A DNA stretch of 64,000 bases from Venturia oleaginea. Lineage: Eukaryota > Ascomycota > Dothideomycetes > Venturiales > Venturiaceae. Position numbers and translations under genes: made by a program. The stretch spans positions 186,001 to 250,000 of the forward strand of contig JABMLP010000026.1 of assembly GCA_013176395.1 (NCBI GenBank), read 5' to 3'. Positions 9,783 through 20,640 of the stretch are shown here, piece by piece. The notes beneath the pieces are model-generated. The model did no database searches and was not told the DNA's origin. It saw only the letters and a list, made by a program, of their open reading frames with translations. Each line of letters begins with the position of its first letter. Within the stretch, counting starts at the first letter, position 1.

Positions 9783-11363
9783 ACGAGAGGTTCCTATCCA
9801 TATGTAGTTTTCTATATCCGGAGAGAATAACAGCTGTCTAGCATCTCTCGCTCATCATCCAACAGCCGAGGCTTTGAATCTGCAAGTTGCACCCTCCGCC
9901 GCAGCAAAGGCCGGCAACCAGGATTATTACGCATTATCCACGTCTAGCCGCAAGGCTCTGAGATCTGGAATCGATGTGCTTCCGTCATTCGATCCCTTTT
10001 CGAAGTGCAGGTTTCAATGATTACGACCTAGGGACACAACAGGCTTTTTTGAACGAAAACACCAACTATTCTTAGTAAAAGTATCGTCCAAAATAACATG
10101 CCAAAACCGCGGGCACTCCAGCGACGCGTCACGTAGTCTCGCACGCGGCAATGATGCGGCGAACAACCCCTGCCTTCTTTTCATCCTTCATCTATATACT
10201 ATATATACCTCTTCTATACAGATCCTCATCTTCCCGAGTAGCAGGGAGTCCAGGGACCTGCGGACCCCCCATAGGCCACATTTCTTGGAAACACTCTGTA
10301 CGTCTTGGTACACACCCCTAATCACCCACAGAATCACAAACACGAGAACGACAAGGCCAAGAAAAAAGGCTTAAATAATCCCCATACCGAAAAAAAAAAG
10401 CTTCTAGAAGACACATGTTGTATTTAAAATCTCCTTCGATCAGAATATACAGGGGCCTATCCCAGCCTCGCAACGGGACGGCCTCCGAACCATTCTAGCC
10501 ACAGGAGCATCGCGATCGTGAGATGCGAACAGCGTGTACCCCTGCATCGTAGGGCTTGTAGACGAAAAGGACCACTACAGGTGCTTCCTGTTTATTACCA
10601 CAGTATTGGGTAATCATCGCAGCGCAGTAAGAAGGAGGGAGATATGCCCGCGGCCATTTTGGCCGCCCCCGCGGTCTTGCCACGGAGTCCTTCCGACTCT
10701 GAGGGAAGCTGCTGGGCATGTTCTTGTCGTGGCGGGGTAGGGCATGTACATACTGTCATAACCAGGGAGCTGAATCCGACGGATTTTTTTTTCCGGGGGG
10801 TTATTTCTGAGACTCGGGTTACTAGCGAGGCTTCCGGGCGGCGAGGTTTGGGATTGCTTTGTATGGTGTTGTGCTGCGATTCTGCTGTGTCATTTTGATA
10901 TGTTTATAGAGAAAGGCACCATCGGTAGGATCTTGAGATTGAAGCGCTTCGAATGTGATGATGACGCACGCGTGGAGAGAGGAATCATAGTTCAGGTGAA
11001 GGTACCTAATGAGAGACCCAGTATGGTAAGGTACCAAGAGGTATGCTTTTGCTGCATGTGATTTGGTTTTCATACAAAAGAGTTAACGAAGCTCTAGGGA
11101 ATAATCTGTTTGATATGCTGCCCCTATCTCTGATGACGCTCTGCCTTTTTTTACCTGTGGTCTACTAATCCACCAGATATTCAACTCATCTCTCGGTTGT
11201 ACCAATGGCTCGCCTATGCCAGTTCCTTCATTGCCTGTCATATCAACTATTTGGACAGCCTTTTCCACCACCATAGGAAGGAGTTCAATATCCAGCGTTC
11301 TCAAAATACCATTCATAACCCGTCGCGTTGAAGACTCTAAGCATGTTAAAAGCCGTGCCACGC
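9783..11363. other. Intergenic, convergent 3' ends
   Basis: A 1.58-kb gap between the CinA-like gene and the 3' end of the cysteine-rich gene. It contains A/T-rich runs near 10190-10225 and several short homopolymers. No gene or repeat is supported. Confidence 0.4.
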
Positions 11364-12767
11364 CTAATCTCTCGGTGCACAAATGCCCTTACACGCTGCC
11401 ACCCCAGGAAGACAATCCTTCTCCGGATTCTTCACACAAGTATCTAAGACATAATTGCATCTGTCATCAGAGCAAGGCCAAAAGGTAGGCGCGCACCGGC
11501 CAGGGAATTCTTCCCTTGCGTCTTTGCTCTTGACGGGCTTGATGCAGACCTGTCCTTGAGGGCAATATTGTGTATCGGGGATGAAAGAGCGGCGGCGCTT
11601 TCCCATGCACTGAGATTGTTGGGTTGGGTCCGTAACAACGCCGTGGACGGGCGCGACCCAGCCTGTGCAAAATTCGCCTGGATGTATGCAAGAGTTGTCG
11701 TGGCGGTCCATGTCGCAAGAGGTAGGCATTGGACGCGTAAGCGGGTTGGTCAATGGTGCTGCTGTTACTGTTGGTACTACCAGTTGACGTTCACCGATAG
11801 TTGGTGTCGCGGTGCCTATCTGAATAGCATCAGTCGCAGCCTGGCTTACCGTCTGCGCCTCCCAGAACGCCCATGAATTCTGACAGATACCGGTACAATC
11901 TTCATCAATCCCAAGCTGACAGTCTGGATGAGTGGGATCGGTGATGCAAGTCCATCCTTCCTTACACGCCTGCTTTCTCGAGCAAGACCACATCTGCGGT
12001 ACGCATGTGCCGGCGAAAGGGTTGGAGAACGATTTGTGACCAGTGGGAGGGACGCAGACTTGTGGATTTGGACAAGGTGAGCCGACGACAGTCAATCCAC
12101 CGCATGATTGTCCAATGCAAGAACTCTCGTGCTCAATTGATATATCGCCCCAGAATGGGCTCGCGCAGACCTGACCACGGGGACAAAGACCATAGAGAGG
12201 AGGGTTGTTGACGAAGCCGCCGCAACGGATAGACTTTTGAATGATCGAGGGTGTCACTGTTCCTTCGCCGGGAGTGTTGGTCGAGTTTGAAGATGCTTGA
12301 CGAGCAGCAATAGCCTTGAGATCCCAAGAATCTGGTTCACAAAGGCCCTGACAGTCAGGCTCGCTCATCTTACATTCACTCTTCGGACCAGCAACACAGC
12401 TCCATCCCTCGTCACAAGATCCGTTAGTAGTCGTACAAGTCAAGCTCGTTGGAACGCAGTGACCTGGAAGATTGGCTGTCGAGGCTGAATCGTTGACAGG
12501 TCGGACGCAGACCTGACCTTTGGGGCAGTATTGAGGGTGAGGTGTGAAGCCACCGCATGGCTGACCGATGCAAACACCCGGTTGGTCGGAATTTTCTGGA
12601 ATGGTGACTGGATTGTGGAAGCAGAGTTGACGGGCCGGGCACTTAGTAGGGGTTGTCGTTGTCTTGCCGTCGCAGGAAATTGGAGGTTGGTCAGTAACCA
12701 ATTGAGGAGCGGCGAGGACATTAAGGCCCAGGCCAGCGAGCATGAGAGGGGTGAAGACGACCTTCAT
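11364..12767 (-). CDS. Secreted cysteine-rich protein with three tandem modules
   Basis: A single-exon gene of 467 residues. Residues 1-20 form a signal peptide with a likely cut after the A-A before P21. Three modules follow, each with the order C-x-G, Y/P-C-P-x-x-Q-V-C, G-x-C-x-P-x-x-x-x-C and a closing D/A-C-x-G-I/L-C. They lie at roughly 66-147, 217-299 and 384-467. Ser/Thr/Pro-rich linkers separate them. Most cysteines are conserved between modules and would form disulfides. Module 3 lacks the C-G-G after the first C-x-G and has K-R-R-R-S instead. No known enzyme or lectin domain is recognised. An extracellular or wall-associated role, possibly in host or substrate interaction, is an inference from secretion and cysteine content. 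Confidence 0.85.
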   Translation of the reverse strand: MKVVFTPLMLAGLGLNVLAAPQLVTDQPPISCDGKTTTTPTKCPARQLCFHNPVTIPENSDQPGVCIGQPCGGFTPHPQYCPKGQVCVRPVNDSASTANLPGHCVPTSLTCTTTNGSCDEGWSCVAGPKSECKMSEPDCQGLCEPDSWDLKAIAARQASSNSTNTPGEGTVTPSIIQKSIRCGGFVNNPPLYGLCPRGQVCASPFWGDISIEHESSCIGQSCGGLTVVGSPCPNPQVCVPPTGHKSFSNPFAGTCVPQMWSCSRKQACKEGWTCITDPTHPDCQLGIDEDCTGICQNSWAFWEAQTVSQAATDAIQIGTATPTIGERQLVVPTVTAAPLTNPLTRPMPTSCDMDRHDNSCIHPGEFCTGWVAPVHGVVTDPTQQSQCMGKRRRSFIPDTQYCPQGQVCIKPVKSKDAREEFPGRCAPTFWPCSDDRCNYVLDTCVKNPEKDCLPGVAACKGICAPRD

Positions 12768-13708
12768 ATTGCTTGAAGTTCGAAGGGAGTTGAAGTTGTT
12801 GACGTTTGGAGAAGGATCGAAGGAATACCGGGGTGGGGTTTCATAGGCCAGAGGCTGCCACGGCGTGTTGCCTTGGGCTAACAGAGAAGGACTCTTGTGT
12901 TACCCGGAGTGCAAAAAATGAACCTGTGATGTTGAGCCTTGACTTCTCTTTCATTAATGAGATCACCCAGCTTAAAGTTGACGTCTCATTTCCAAAGTGC
13001 TCTCAAAGTCACACTTGCCAGCTTTTAGACCCAGAACCCACACATCTTTTCCAGCGGGTAGCCTGCCTCCATATCGCGCTTCTTTTGCCTTAAATCAATA
13101 CCAAAAGGTCTTTCCACCATCTGTAATCCACAACGCCAGAAGCGTAACAATATCAATCTCGAGTGAGCATGCCTTTTACAACCAGCTCTTCCAAGCACTT
13201 GTCAACCTCGCTGTAATACCGACCAGTCACAGTGGCCTAAACACTTCGCTGTCCCTCGTCGTGATACAGCTAAGCTGGACTTATAGTCTGCAACTTGAAT
13301 TCGGGAGGCTATGGGTCACTGAATTGATGAAGCCACTGTGCCATCAAATTCCCCTCCTTTTTGTCCCACTGACACAAGGGACTCGTAATGGCCGAGTCCG
13401 TATGTCTCGCGAACTCCGTTTGTGCAACCTTTTTTTTACCTAAACAGGTAGCCTTGAATTGTTAGTGTACATCCACTCCTTGATTCCAACGTCAATTGTG
13501 GTTCGATCTCCCGAGATAGGGATTCTTGAGGTGGAGAGTACGGAGTATTCCCATCTATCAATGCAAATAAGCTCTAAATCAAGAGTGGTCTTGCAAACCG
13601 AGTATGCCATGTCGATATACCTCTCTTTGACCATCGTCTACCTCTAATGTCCATGCTCTGCTCCAGGATCCATTTCCTATTCAATTATCCCAATACAAGC
13701 AACATGTT
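12768..13708. other. Intergenic, promoter of the cysteine-rich gene
   Basis: Upstream of the cysteine-rich gene (minus) and downstream of the carrier gene. Open frames on the plus strand here have no motifs and I treat them as chance. Confidence 0.4.
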
Positions 13709-14727
13709 CTAGATCTCTTCCTTTTCTTTCGTTACAAGCAAAGGCTTGACCAGGGTGACAATCTGCTCATAGCTCGTAAACAAAATGCCCCCCGCCATCA
13801 CCGTCCTCCCAAGCCTCATAACAGTTCCCCTCCAAAACCCCTTAATCCCATAATCCTGCCAAACAGACATGGTAGCTTCAACCACGCCCGCACCTTTCAC
13901 ACTCTGCGCCCTCGTCTTGACAACATCAATAGGTTGCGTAGCATACGTCGTGACTGTCCCAGCAATCATGCCCTTCCCGAAATCCACAAACGAATTCTCA
14001 GGCCAATTATGAAGTTTGCCATAATCTTTCATGATATTATAACTTCCCAATCTAACGCTGGTTGTGCCCATCTGTTTAGCTGTGGTGGTAACATAACCTC
14101 GATATAATGCCCCCAGCCCCTTCTCTTTCACCAGTAGTTTCGTCGCGTGCCATGCGGATTTGAACCGTTTCTCTGTTCGCGCGTCGTCTATCAGGGCTGT
14201 CTTTAGGCGTTCGGTGGGTGTGACTGCGAGGGTTGAGGCAACAACTCCTGAGGCCATACCGGCAAGGATGTTACGGAGGGGGGAGAGGGTTCCTGTTACT
14301 GGATCTTTGAAGGCTTCTTTTACGGCGTCGAAGGACATGAAGCGAATTGCGTCTTTGGCTATTGTACCCTATAGATCATTTGAAATTAGTTCGAGTCTAG
14401 ATATCCCCATGTATCCCAGCTCTTCCAGTACATTTCTCAGATCTCACCCATCAGACCACCCTCTCGAGTATACCAGAGATAGAGCAATGAAAAGACACCA
14501 CCCACCGCAACCAAAGTCCCACAGCCCATATAGAGCGCTCTAACCCCCTCCTCCCTAATTACCTTCCCCACAACTGCAAAAGGGTTCTTCGGCGCATGTT
14601 CCCCCCTTAACTGTACCCTCGTCTTCGCATATTCAAACGGATAAGTGAGTGTAGCCTCGATTCCCCCAGCCGTGCCGCCGGCAATGAGGGACACGAGAGG
14701 AGGTGTCAAGGCATCTGCCTCCTTCAT
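13709..14727 (-). CDS. CTP1: Mitochondrial tricarboxylate (citrate) carrier
   Basis: Two exons (14727-14506 and 14368-13709; the intron starts GTGGGT and ends TAG) give 293 residues, the normal length of a mitochondrial carrier. The three-repeat signature P-x-D/E-x-x-K/R is visible as P-F-E-Y-A-K, P-T-E-R-L-K and P-I-D-V-V-K. The overall sequence matches the citrate transport protein subgroup, which exchanges mitochondrial citrate for malate or another tricarboxylate across the inner membrane and supplies cytosolic acetyl-CoA. The paralogue most easily confused with it is a related dicarboxylate carrier. It is transcribed away from the ribosomal protein genes' promoters. Confidence 0.92.
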
Positions 14728-15326
14728 TTTCTCGAGTGTTACCGGTTAGTAATATGGGATTGGTGCATGTTGAAGCTTGGTTGAAGAATTGTGGATGAGC
14801 GGCCAAATGATGAGCGGTGATGTCAGATGAATTCGGTTATGAGGAACTTTATTTTGGTCGCGGCTTTCCATGGGAGGGAATTGTAATATAGACTGATGGT
14901 AAAATGTTTATGATCCTGGCTTTGCATGTTGCTTCAGTACTCTGATCATCAATTAGATATCTTATGGAGTTCGGCTATGTCCCTGTCCCATCGCTAGGAA
15001 TGTTGTGTCACGTAAAGCATACCATACGCATTAGAAAGCAAACAGCTCCTCTAGTCCATTAAAGGAGAATTGCAATAGTGGAAGAAGTTTGCAGCAATTT
15101 TGCTCACACTAGTGGCAATATCAAGTCAGGGATGTGCCATATAACTAGGCCACGAGCACAAGAAGCGTAACAATTGATGAACTGAATTGAATATTTCGAG
15201 CGTAGTTTATCAGGCATATTCAAGCCAATTCAGCACGCAAATTCAGTCCTTGCCATGCGGCAAAAGCCAATATACGCCCCATCCCATGCCCTCATCATTC
15301 TATCTCCCATCTTAACAAACAATGCT
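14728..15326. other. Intergenic, promoter of the carrier gene
   Basis: A 600-bp gap upstream of the carrier gene and downstream of the L10 gene. A/T-rich, with no gene seen. Confidence 0.4.
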
Positions 15327-16155
15327 CTACTCTTCAGCCTTGAACGCACCGGGGAAACGACGCATGTTGTTTTCGAGGTTGCCCTTGTTGCGCAAGAATT
15401 GCACGTAAGCACCGTCGTGCTTGAATCGTCCCTCACCACGCTTCTCAATGTAGTCCTCCCGAGTGAGAGGTGTGAAACCCCAGTTCTTGGAGGGGATGAT
15501 CTTTTGGCGTCCTGGGAACTTGTACTGAGCGCGACGGAGGGCCTCGATGGCGGTGGCTCGGTGTTGGTCACGGGTACGGACACTGAGGATGATCTGACCA
15601 ATGTTGACACGAGCGACGAGACCGTTGGGCTTTCCGAAAGCACCACGCATACCGGTTTGGAGTCTATCAGCTCCGGCACACGACAACATCTTGTTAATTC
15701 GGACGACGTGGTAAGGGTGAGCGCGGACACGCATGTGGAAACCTTCCTTTCCGGCAATCTTGACGAGGTACCTGTTAAGGTGTTATTAGTTCGTTAACTG
15801 TCGCAATTGAGTCAGAGATGAACGTACTTGTTGGCGCAAATACGGGCAGCTTCTAGAGCCTCGGAAGAGACCTGCTCGTACTCATCTACGCGCGTCATTA
15901 ATATTGGTTCTTCCTCGCGCATTGGAAGCCACTACACACTGGAAACAAGATGGATGCATGTTGGGAAGTCATCGACACCGGCCTTCTTCCTGCCCAAGTC
16001 AAAGATTCGGATCTTAGGACTATGTAGATGTCAGCGTTGTCCATAATTCGCCTCTCTGCCAAACCAACTCACTCTGGAACACCACGGTTGAACCTAGACT
16101 TTGGGTATGGCTTGTTCTTGCAGTAACGGTAGCATCTAGCTGGTCGACGGGCCAT
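15327..16155 (-). CDS. RPL10: 60S ribosomal protein uL16 (L10)
   Basis: Four exons (16155-16073, 16019-15940, 15885-15828, 15771-15327) give exactly 221 residues, the length of yeast Rpl10. The sequence is highly conserved from [11 protein letters not shown] through [11 protein letters not shown] and [18 protein letters not shown]. It joins the cytoplasmic 60S subunit late, docks near the peptidyl-transferase centre and is needed for subunit activation. Clusters of small early introns are typical of fungal ribosomal protein genes. It lies head to tail with the eL30 gene upstream. Confidence 0.97.
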
Positions 16156-16564
16156 TTTGTCGGAGTTTGTGGGGGTTGGGGTAAGTGGTGTCGGAGGAGG
16201 AGAGGGAGATTCATGGTGGTCAAGTAAGTCGATTTCGCTTGTGGGCTGCACTACACGTGACTTTTGATTTCCAATCCGGATTTATCATCTTTTTAAGGGG
16301 TAAAAAATAAGCTCGGAGTCACGGCGGAGTCACAGTTTATTAAGATGAGCCTTGTTAAGAAGCCAGTAGACTTGATTGGTTGATTGACTCTAGCTAGTAT
16401 TCTGCTTCCAGCCGGCACTTGATGCTGACCAGGCCTTTACGACACAGACGGTATCCCTTTTTGACTTTTAAACGGTGCACTTGCTAGCAATGACGCCACG
16501 ATACCATACCGTGCCTTACGCCTCATTCAAGTGCCCGTCCCATCACTCAAACTCATTGACTCGT
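16156..16564. promoter_or_regulatory. Promoter region of RPL10
   Basis: A 409-bp gap between the 3' end of the eL30 gene and the RPL10 ATG. It should hold the RPL10 promoter; no specific factor site is recognised with confidence. Confidence 0.4.
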
Positions 16565-17294
16565 TTAGACTGGGTTGGTGGAGAGGATATCACTGTCACC
16601 AGCATCGATGATGGCGAGGGTGGAGCATCGGAACAATTTACCGCAAGCAGTTCCAAGTTCGATCTGGAGGGAAAGGGTTTAGTACATGCACAGGTCCTAC
16701 TCCAAAAGCCTTGTGCCCAGGACTTTTATCTCAGGACGCACAGTGGGTTCAGTTCTGTCTGCTGTTCGATAAACAAAGAACAGCTGAATCCACCGTGCAA
16801 CACCCTCGCAACACCTTCGTGTCTGGTCTTTGGGCTCAAGTATTTTGTATGAGGAAGGGTAAATCGCTTACGTTGTTTCCGCTAGAAGGCTAGTTAGTGG
16901 ACTGCATGATTCTGAGGAGACACAATTACTTACGAGAAGTGGTGGACCTGGGTCTTGGCCAACATAGAGTAGTATTCCAACTCAGACTTCCTCAATGGTG
17001 GAGTGTTGCCGCTATATGTATGTTAGCTTCTACTGTCACTGTTGTCGACGGCATCTACGGTCTTGAAGGCGAAAGTGGACGAGGGAGAGTAGTACGCAAT
17101 GATGACTAGCTTGGCCTTTCCAGATCGGAGGGACTTGAGGGTAGAGGAGTAACCCAGAGTGACCTTTCCGGACTTCATGACCAGAGCCAATCTGGAGTTG
17201 ATCGAGTCGGCGGTCTTCTCTGTGGAGACTGTTAGAAGTTGCCTAATGTTCGAATTCACTGATGCGGAAACATACTGGACTTCTTTGGGGCCAT
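16565..17294 (-). CDS. RPL30: 60S ribosomal protein eL30, with a 10-nt micro-exon
   Basis: Five exons are needed: 17294-17276, 17219-17096, 17011-16934, 16881-16872 and 16663-16565. They encode 109 residues matching eL30 throughout ([49 protein letters not shown]). The first exon is only 19 nt. The fourth, coding S-G-N-N with its flanks, is only 10 nt and sits between a 52-bp and a 208-bp intron, each with GT-AG ends. eL30 is a core protein of the large subunit. In yeast it represses splicing of its own transcript, so the unusual exon layout is worth noting. Confidence 0.95.
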
Positions 17295-18057
17295 CGTTGC
17301 GTTTTAGTATATCGAGATGAAGTACTAAGTGTATGATTGTTGCTCCGGCTTTGATTTGAAGATGTGAGGGTCCACGGCGATGAATTTTTGCCAGTGCGAG
17401 AAGCAAATCTTGGCGGCTGCATCACGTGCAGATGACCCTGCTAGCTTCAAAATCGACTATTTTGTGCCCTCCCTGAACTGCACTTGGCGGCGAAAGAGAC
17501 CGCATCCGCATCAACCTCATTCGTATTGCTCAGTGAGCCAATTTTGTTCATTGACACTCATCTTTTCATCACCATCCTTGGTCGAGGGGAGGCTATTGAA
17601 CAAGAGCGCACAGTGAGGTGCCCAATTCTCTGCCCCAACGACATCCTATTGTTTGTTTAACCTAGTCAATCAAAGATCGATATTGATTCTAGCAACTTCA
17701 GTTTCGAGGATTGCCAGAAATTGATCGATAGTGGTCTAGAGTTGCGGGACTCCAAATTGAACGTTACCTTCGGTGTAGAGATACTTAAAGGGGCACGGAA
17801 TTGAAGACACCGCGTGAGCCTTTGTTTGACTTCCTCTTATTTGCTTATGGGCTCACTCATGGGCTCACTACCAAATTCGGAATTGATATTGATAGAGTTT
17901 TGTAACCGGAATCCACAGGTGTCATACACTCAACTTTAAAAAGCCCATCACCGCTCCACCTCTGCATGTCCACTTTCGCAACAAGAAGATGAATATCCTC
18001 CAGTCAGATCACACAGTCCGCATCTTCTCGGTACCTCATGTTGAAGAATCACACCAC
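17295..18057. other. Intergenic, promoter of RPL30
   Basis: Upstream of RPL30 and downstream of the GT8 gene. Pyrimidine-rich patches are present; no gene is supported. Confidence 0.4.
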
Positions 18058-19098
18058 TCAACCTCCTTGTACCTTACTCCCAATAGCCTCCATATCCTTA
18101 TCACCTTCCCACCCGTTCCTCTTCCCCAAAGGACCAGCAACGAAACCCCCTACCAACTCCAAAACCTCATCTTCCCCACTCTCCTTCCTGATCGTCTCCC
18201 ACTCCCCAAAAGCATCCCACCACCATTGATGCGTCTCCCCATCCAGACCTTTATACCCTGCAAGCCCATCCTCTCCAACCCTTTTCACCCACGGTTTATC
18301 AACAATATAATGCAAACAAACCACTTCCTCGTCCCTCCAAATATTCCTATGCCAGTACCGCATCGTCTTGATGGCATTGAATCGCCACGGCATCGATATC
18401 AGTCGATTGCGAAAATAATCGGCCAGGAAATCTTGGTCCGGGAATTGGTACGTTGATAATTTGTCCGTGGTATTGAAGTATTCGAGCATGGAATCCCAGA
18501 GTCCGGGGGATGGATGGAACATGAACATGCCGCCGTTTAGGAGATGATAGGTAGCTGGACTGGATGGCGTAATTGGTGTTGGTTTCGTAAGAGCATCAGG
18601 GTGAGAGACAGCGTTGTAAGCGCAGTTTTGTGGTTTCCAGTCTGTTGGAGCCCAGAGATCATTGTCGAGATTGCAGACGCATGTGTGGTTCGCTGCTAGC
18701 CAGTCTGAAGCGAAGCTTGATGCGTAATTGAAGATTTGATCCATGGGACGGTAAATGGCCATGTCGGCGTCGAGGTAGCAGACGGTGTCATAGTCTGTCA
18801 ATTCGAAGACGCGGAGCTTTGTCCAGGTATCTTCGAAGCGTTTGGCTATAAGAAGAGTCTTGATGTCTTTGCGCGGGAGCAGGGGATCGCATTTTCGGAG
18901 GATGATGTTTGAGTATGGTGCTTCTAACCCCAGCGCCCGAACGGCCTTGTCGGAAAGAGTGGACGTGTACAGTACCACCAGAGGGTATCTCGATCCATGT
19001 TTCTTCAGGGTGTGGGCCAATATTATCACGCCTGCGAGGTAGGATGCTCTCGTGATCAGTGTAGCATAGGCGTGTCTCGGAGGCTCAGATATGGCCAT
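18058..19098 (-). CDS. Glycosyltransferase family 8 protein
   Basis: A single-exon gene of 346 residues. The GT-A fold family 8 pattern is clear: the N-terminal A-Y-A-T-L-I-T-R-A-S-Y-L-A-G strand, the metal-binding D-A-D at 110-112 in C-Y-L-D-A-D-M-A, the L-N-G-G-M-F-M-F-H segment, and the late H-Y-I-V-D-K-P-W element typical of glycogenin/galactinol-synthase-like members. These retaining enzymes transfer a hexose from a UDP-sugar. There is no signal peptide, so a cytosolic reaction is likely. It is shorter than glycogenin and lacks that enzyme's long tail, so it is better called a GT8 protein of unknown acceptor. Confidence 0.92.
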   Translation of the reverse strand: MAISEPPRHAYATLITRASYLAGVIILAHTLKKHGSRYPLVVLYTSTLSDKAVRALGLEAPYSNIILRKCDPLLPRKDIKTLLIAKRFEDTWTKLRVFELTDYDTVCYLDADMAIYRPMDQIFNYASSFASDWLAANHTCVCNLDNDLWAPTDWKPQNCAYNAVSHPDALTKPTPITPSSPATYHLLNGGMFMFHPSPGLWDSMLEYFNTTDKLSTYQFPDQDFLADYFRNRLISMPWRFNAIKTMRYWHRNIWRDEEVVCLHYIVDKPWVKRVGEDGLAGYKGLDGETHQWWWDAFGEWETIRKESGEDEVLELVGGFVAGPLGKRNGWEGDKDMEAIGSKVQGG

Positions 19099-20640
19099 GT
19101 TTTCGTTTCAATCGATGCCGTTGCCTGAACACACGGTAGATTCGTAGTCTTGTCTGTTGTCTCAGATCAAAAGGTGTTGGGTGCCGTCTGGAGGTTTCAA
19201 TGTTATAATGTCATGATGTCACATCTCACCTGCAGTCATCAACGGTTCGAGATAATTCCACCTTCCAAACGACGATTCATAGGCGACACCAAAATGCTTT
19301 TAGCTTTCCGCGCATCATCCTATTACGTTTGATGAATTGGTAATAAGCCCAAGGTTGGACCGCATACATCCATTTTTCTTCCGACTACAGTTATAATCGC
19401 CGCCTTGATGTTTTTGACAGGATATCTACGGGATTCTAACAAGGTTTTACGGGATCTTCCGCAATTGCTACTCTTTTAACTCGGTCTCGTAGATTCTAGT
19501 TAAAATGAACTAATTCTTTTGATAGTGGCCCTAAAACAGCCCTGGTAAGAGGGAAGTCTATAAGGTAAAGAAGATTTCACCCGCTTTCTCGCTCTCTCTC
19601 TCTCCTCCATTTCAATCACTCTCTCATTGGGGCTTTGATTTAACACTTGTGTCTATAAGCTTGTGAGGTAATTAACTACAATAGCCGTAAGATAAGAAGA
19701 GGATGGAGAGGGAGAGAGAAATTACTCTCTCCCTCTATATCTCTCCTTTTTCTCCCTCAATCTACCCCCTCGTCCCTCTCTCTTTATCTCCCTTTTCTCG
19801 TGAAGTTACGGCCGTAGATAATGATAATTACTATACTCCTGTAAACCCCTTTTGAAATCCCTACAGAGTAAGAGAATACGAAGGGCTGTTAACGGAAGTT
19901 AGAGGAAATACCCGTCAATAACCCCTCAATCTAAACTGTCACTTCGAGTCGGTTCGAAGGGTTGTCAACGAGATTGATAACCGTAGTGTTCAGTAATATT
20001 GGGACGGAGAGAAGTCTGGAACATTGTAATACAAAAGGCCAGAAGTCATTATCATTATTATATTTGGATCTCGAGGTGGACACGAATGAAGGGTCCTCAG
20101 TAGTTTACCAGTGAGTGCATCATCGATGTGACGTGCGTCTTGAAGCGAGTTCGTTGGACAATGCGGGGTTTGGATTGGTTGAGACTTGAGGCAATCCACA
20201 AGGCTGAGTGTACAAATCGCGCGCTTATGAAACGCGGCACGAAAACCCTCCACCTCGGGAAATGCAATGCACATGGAATATTGACGAGGTTGATAACTTG
20301 AAACTTGTGAAAGTGGAATGTGGCGTCCTATTTGCGAGATCTCTGGAGCAATGGCTGCCTTTGCTCTGGGTTGGTGCGTTGTAGCCACACTCTTCACCAC
20401 ATGATGCGCCTGCGATTCTGCGAGAGTTCCCGGCGTGCATGAGAATGACTCTCTGGACCCAATCGACTTGCTGAATTCACGCTGGTTGCAGATGATTTAT
20501 GCAAGGACTGTGTCAAGCCTCACCGACTCTTTGAGAAAAAACACTAGCCGTAGTGCCGTACAGATCTCTTCTCTGTCTCATCGACGGCGTTCCCATTCCT
20601 GAACACAATCATTTCCGTCCAAGAATAACATCAATACATC
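19099..20640. other. Divergent intergenic region with a polypyrimidine/polypurine block
   Basis: 1.54 kb between the divergent GT8 (minus) and membrane-protein (plus) genes. From about 19580 to 19800 it is dominated by CT-rich and GA-rich runs, with a foldback near 19706-19736 in which a GA-rich arm pairs with a CT-rich arm around a short loop. This may be a degraded repeat. A 136-codon frame on the minus strand has no motif and is not accepted. Confidence 0.5.

Noticed and set aside
15255..15797. 180-codon frame antisense to RPL10
   Set aside because: Shadow of the strongly codon-biased ribosomal protein gene on the other strand.
16475..16852. 125-codon plus-strand frame
   Set aside because: Overlaps the last exon and introns of RPL30 in antisense and has no motif.
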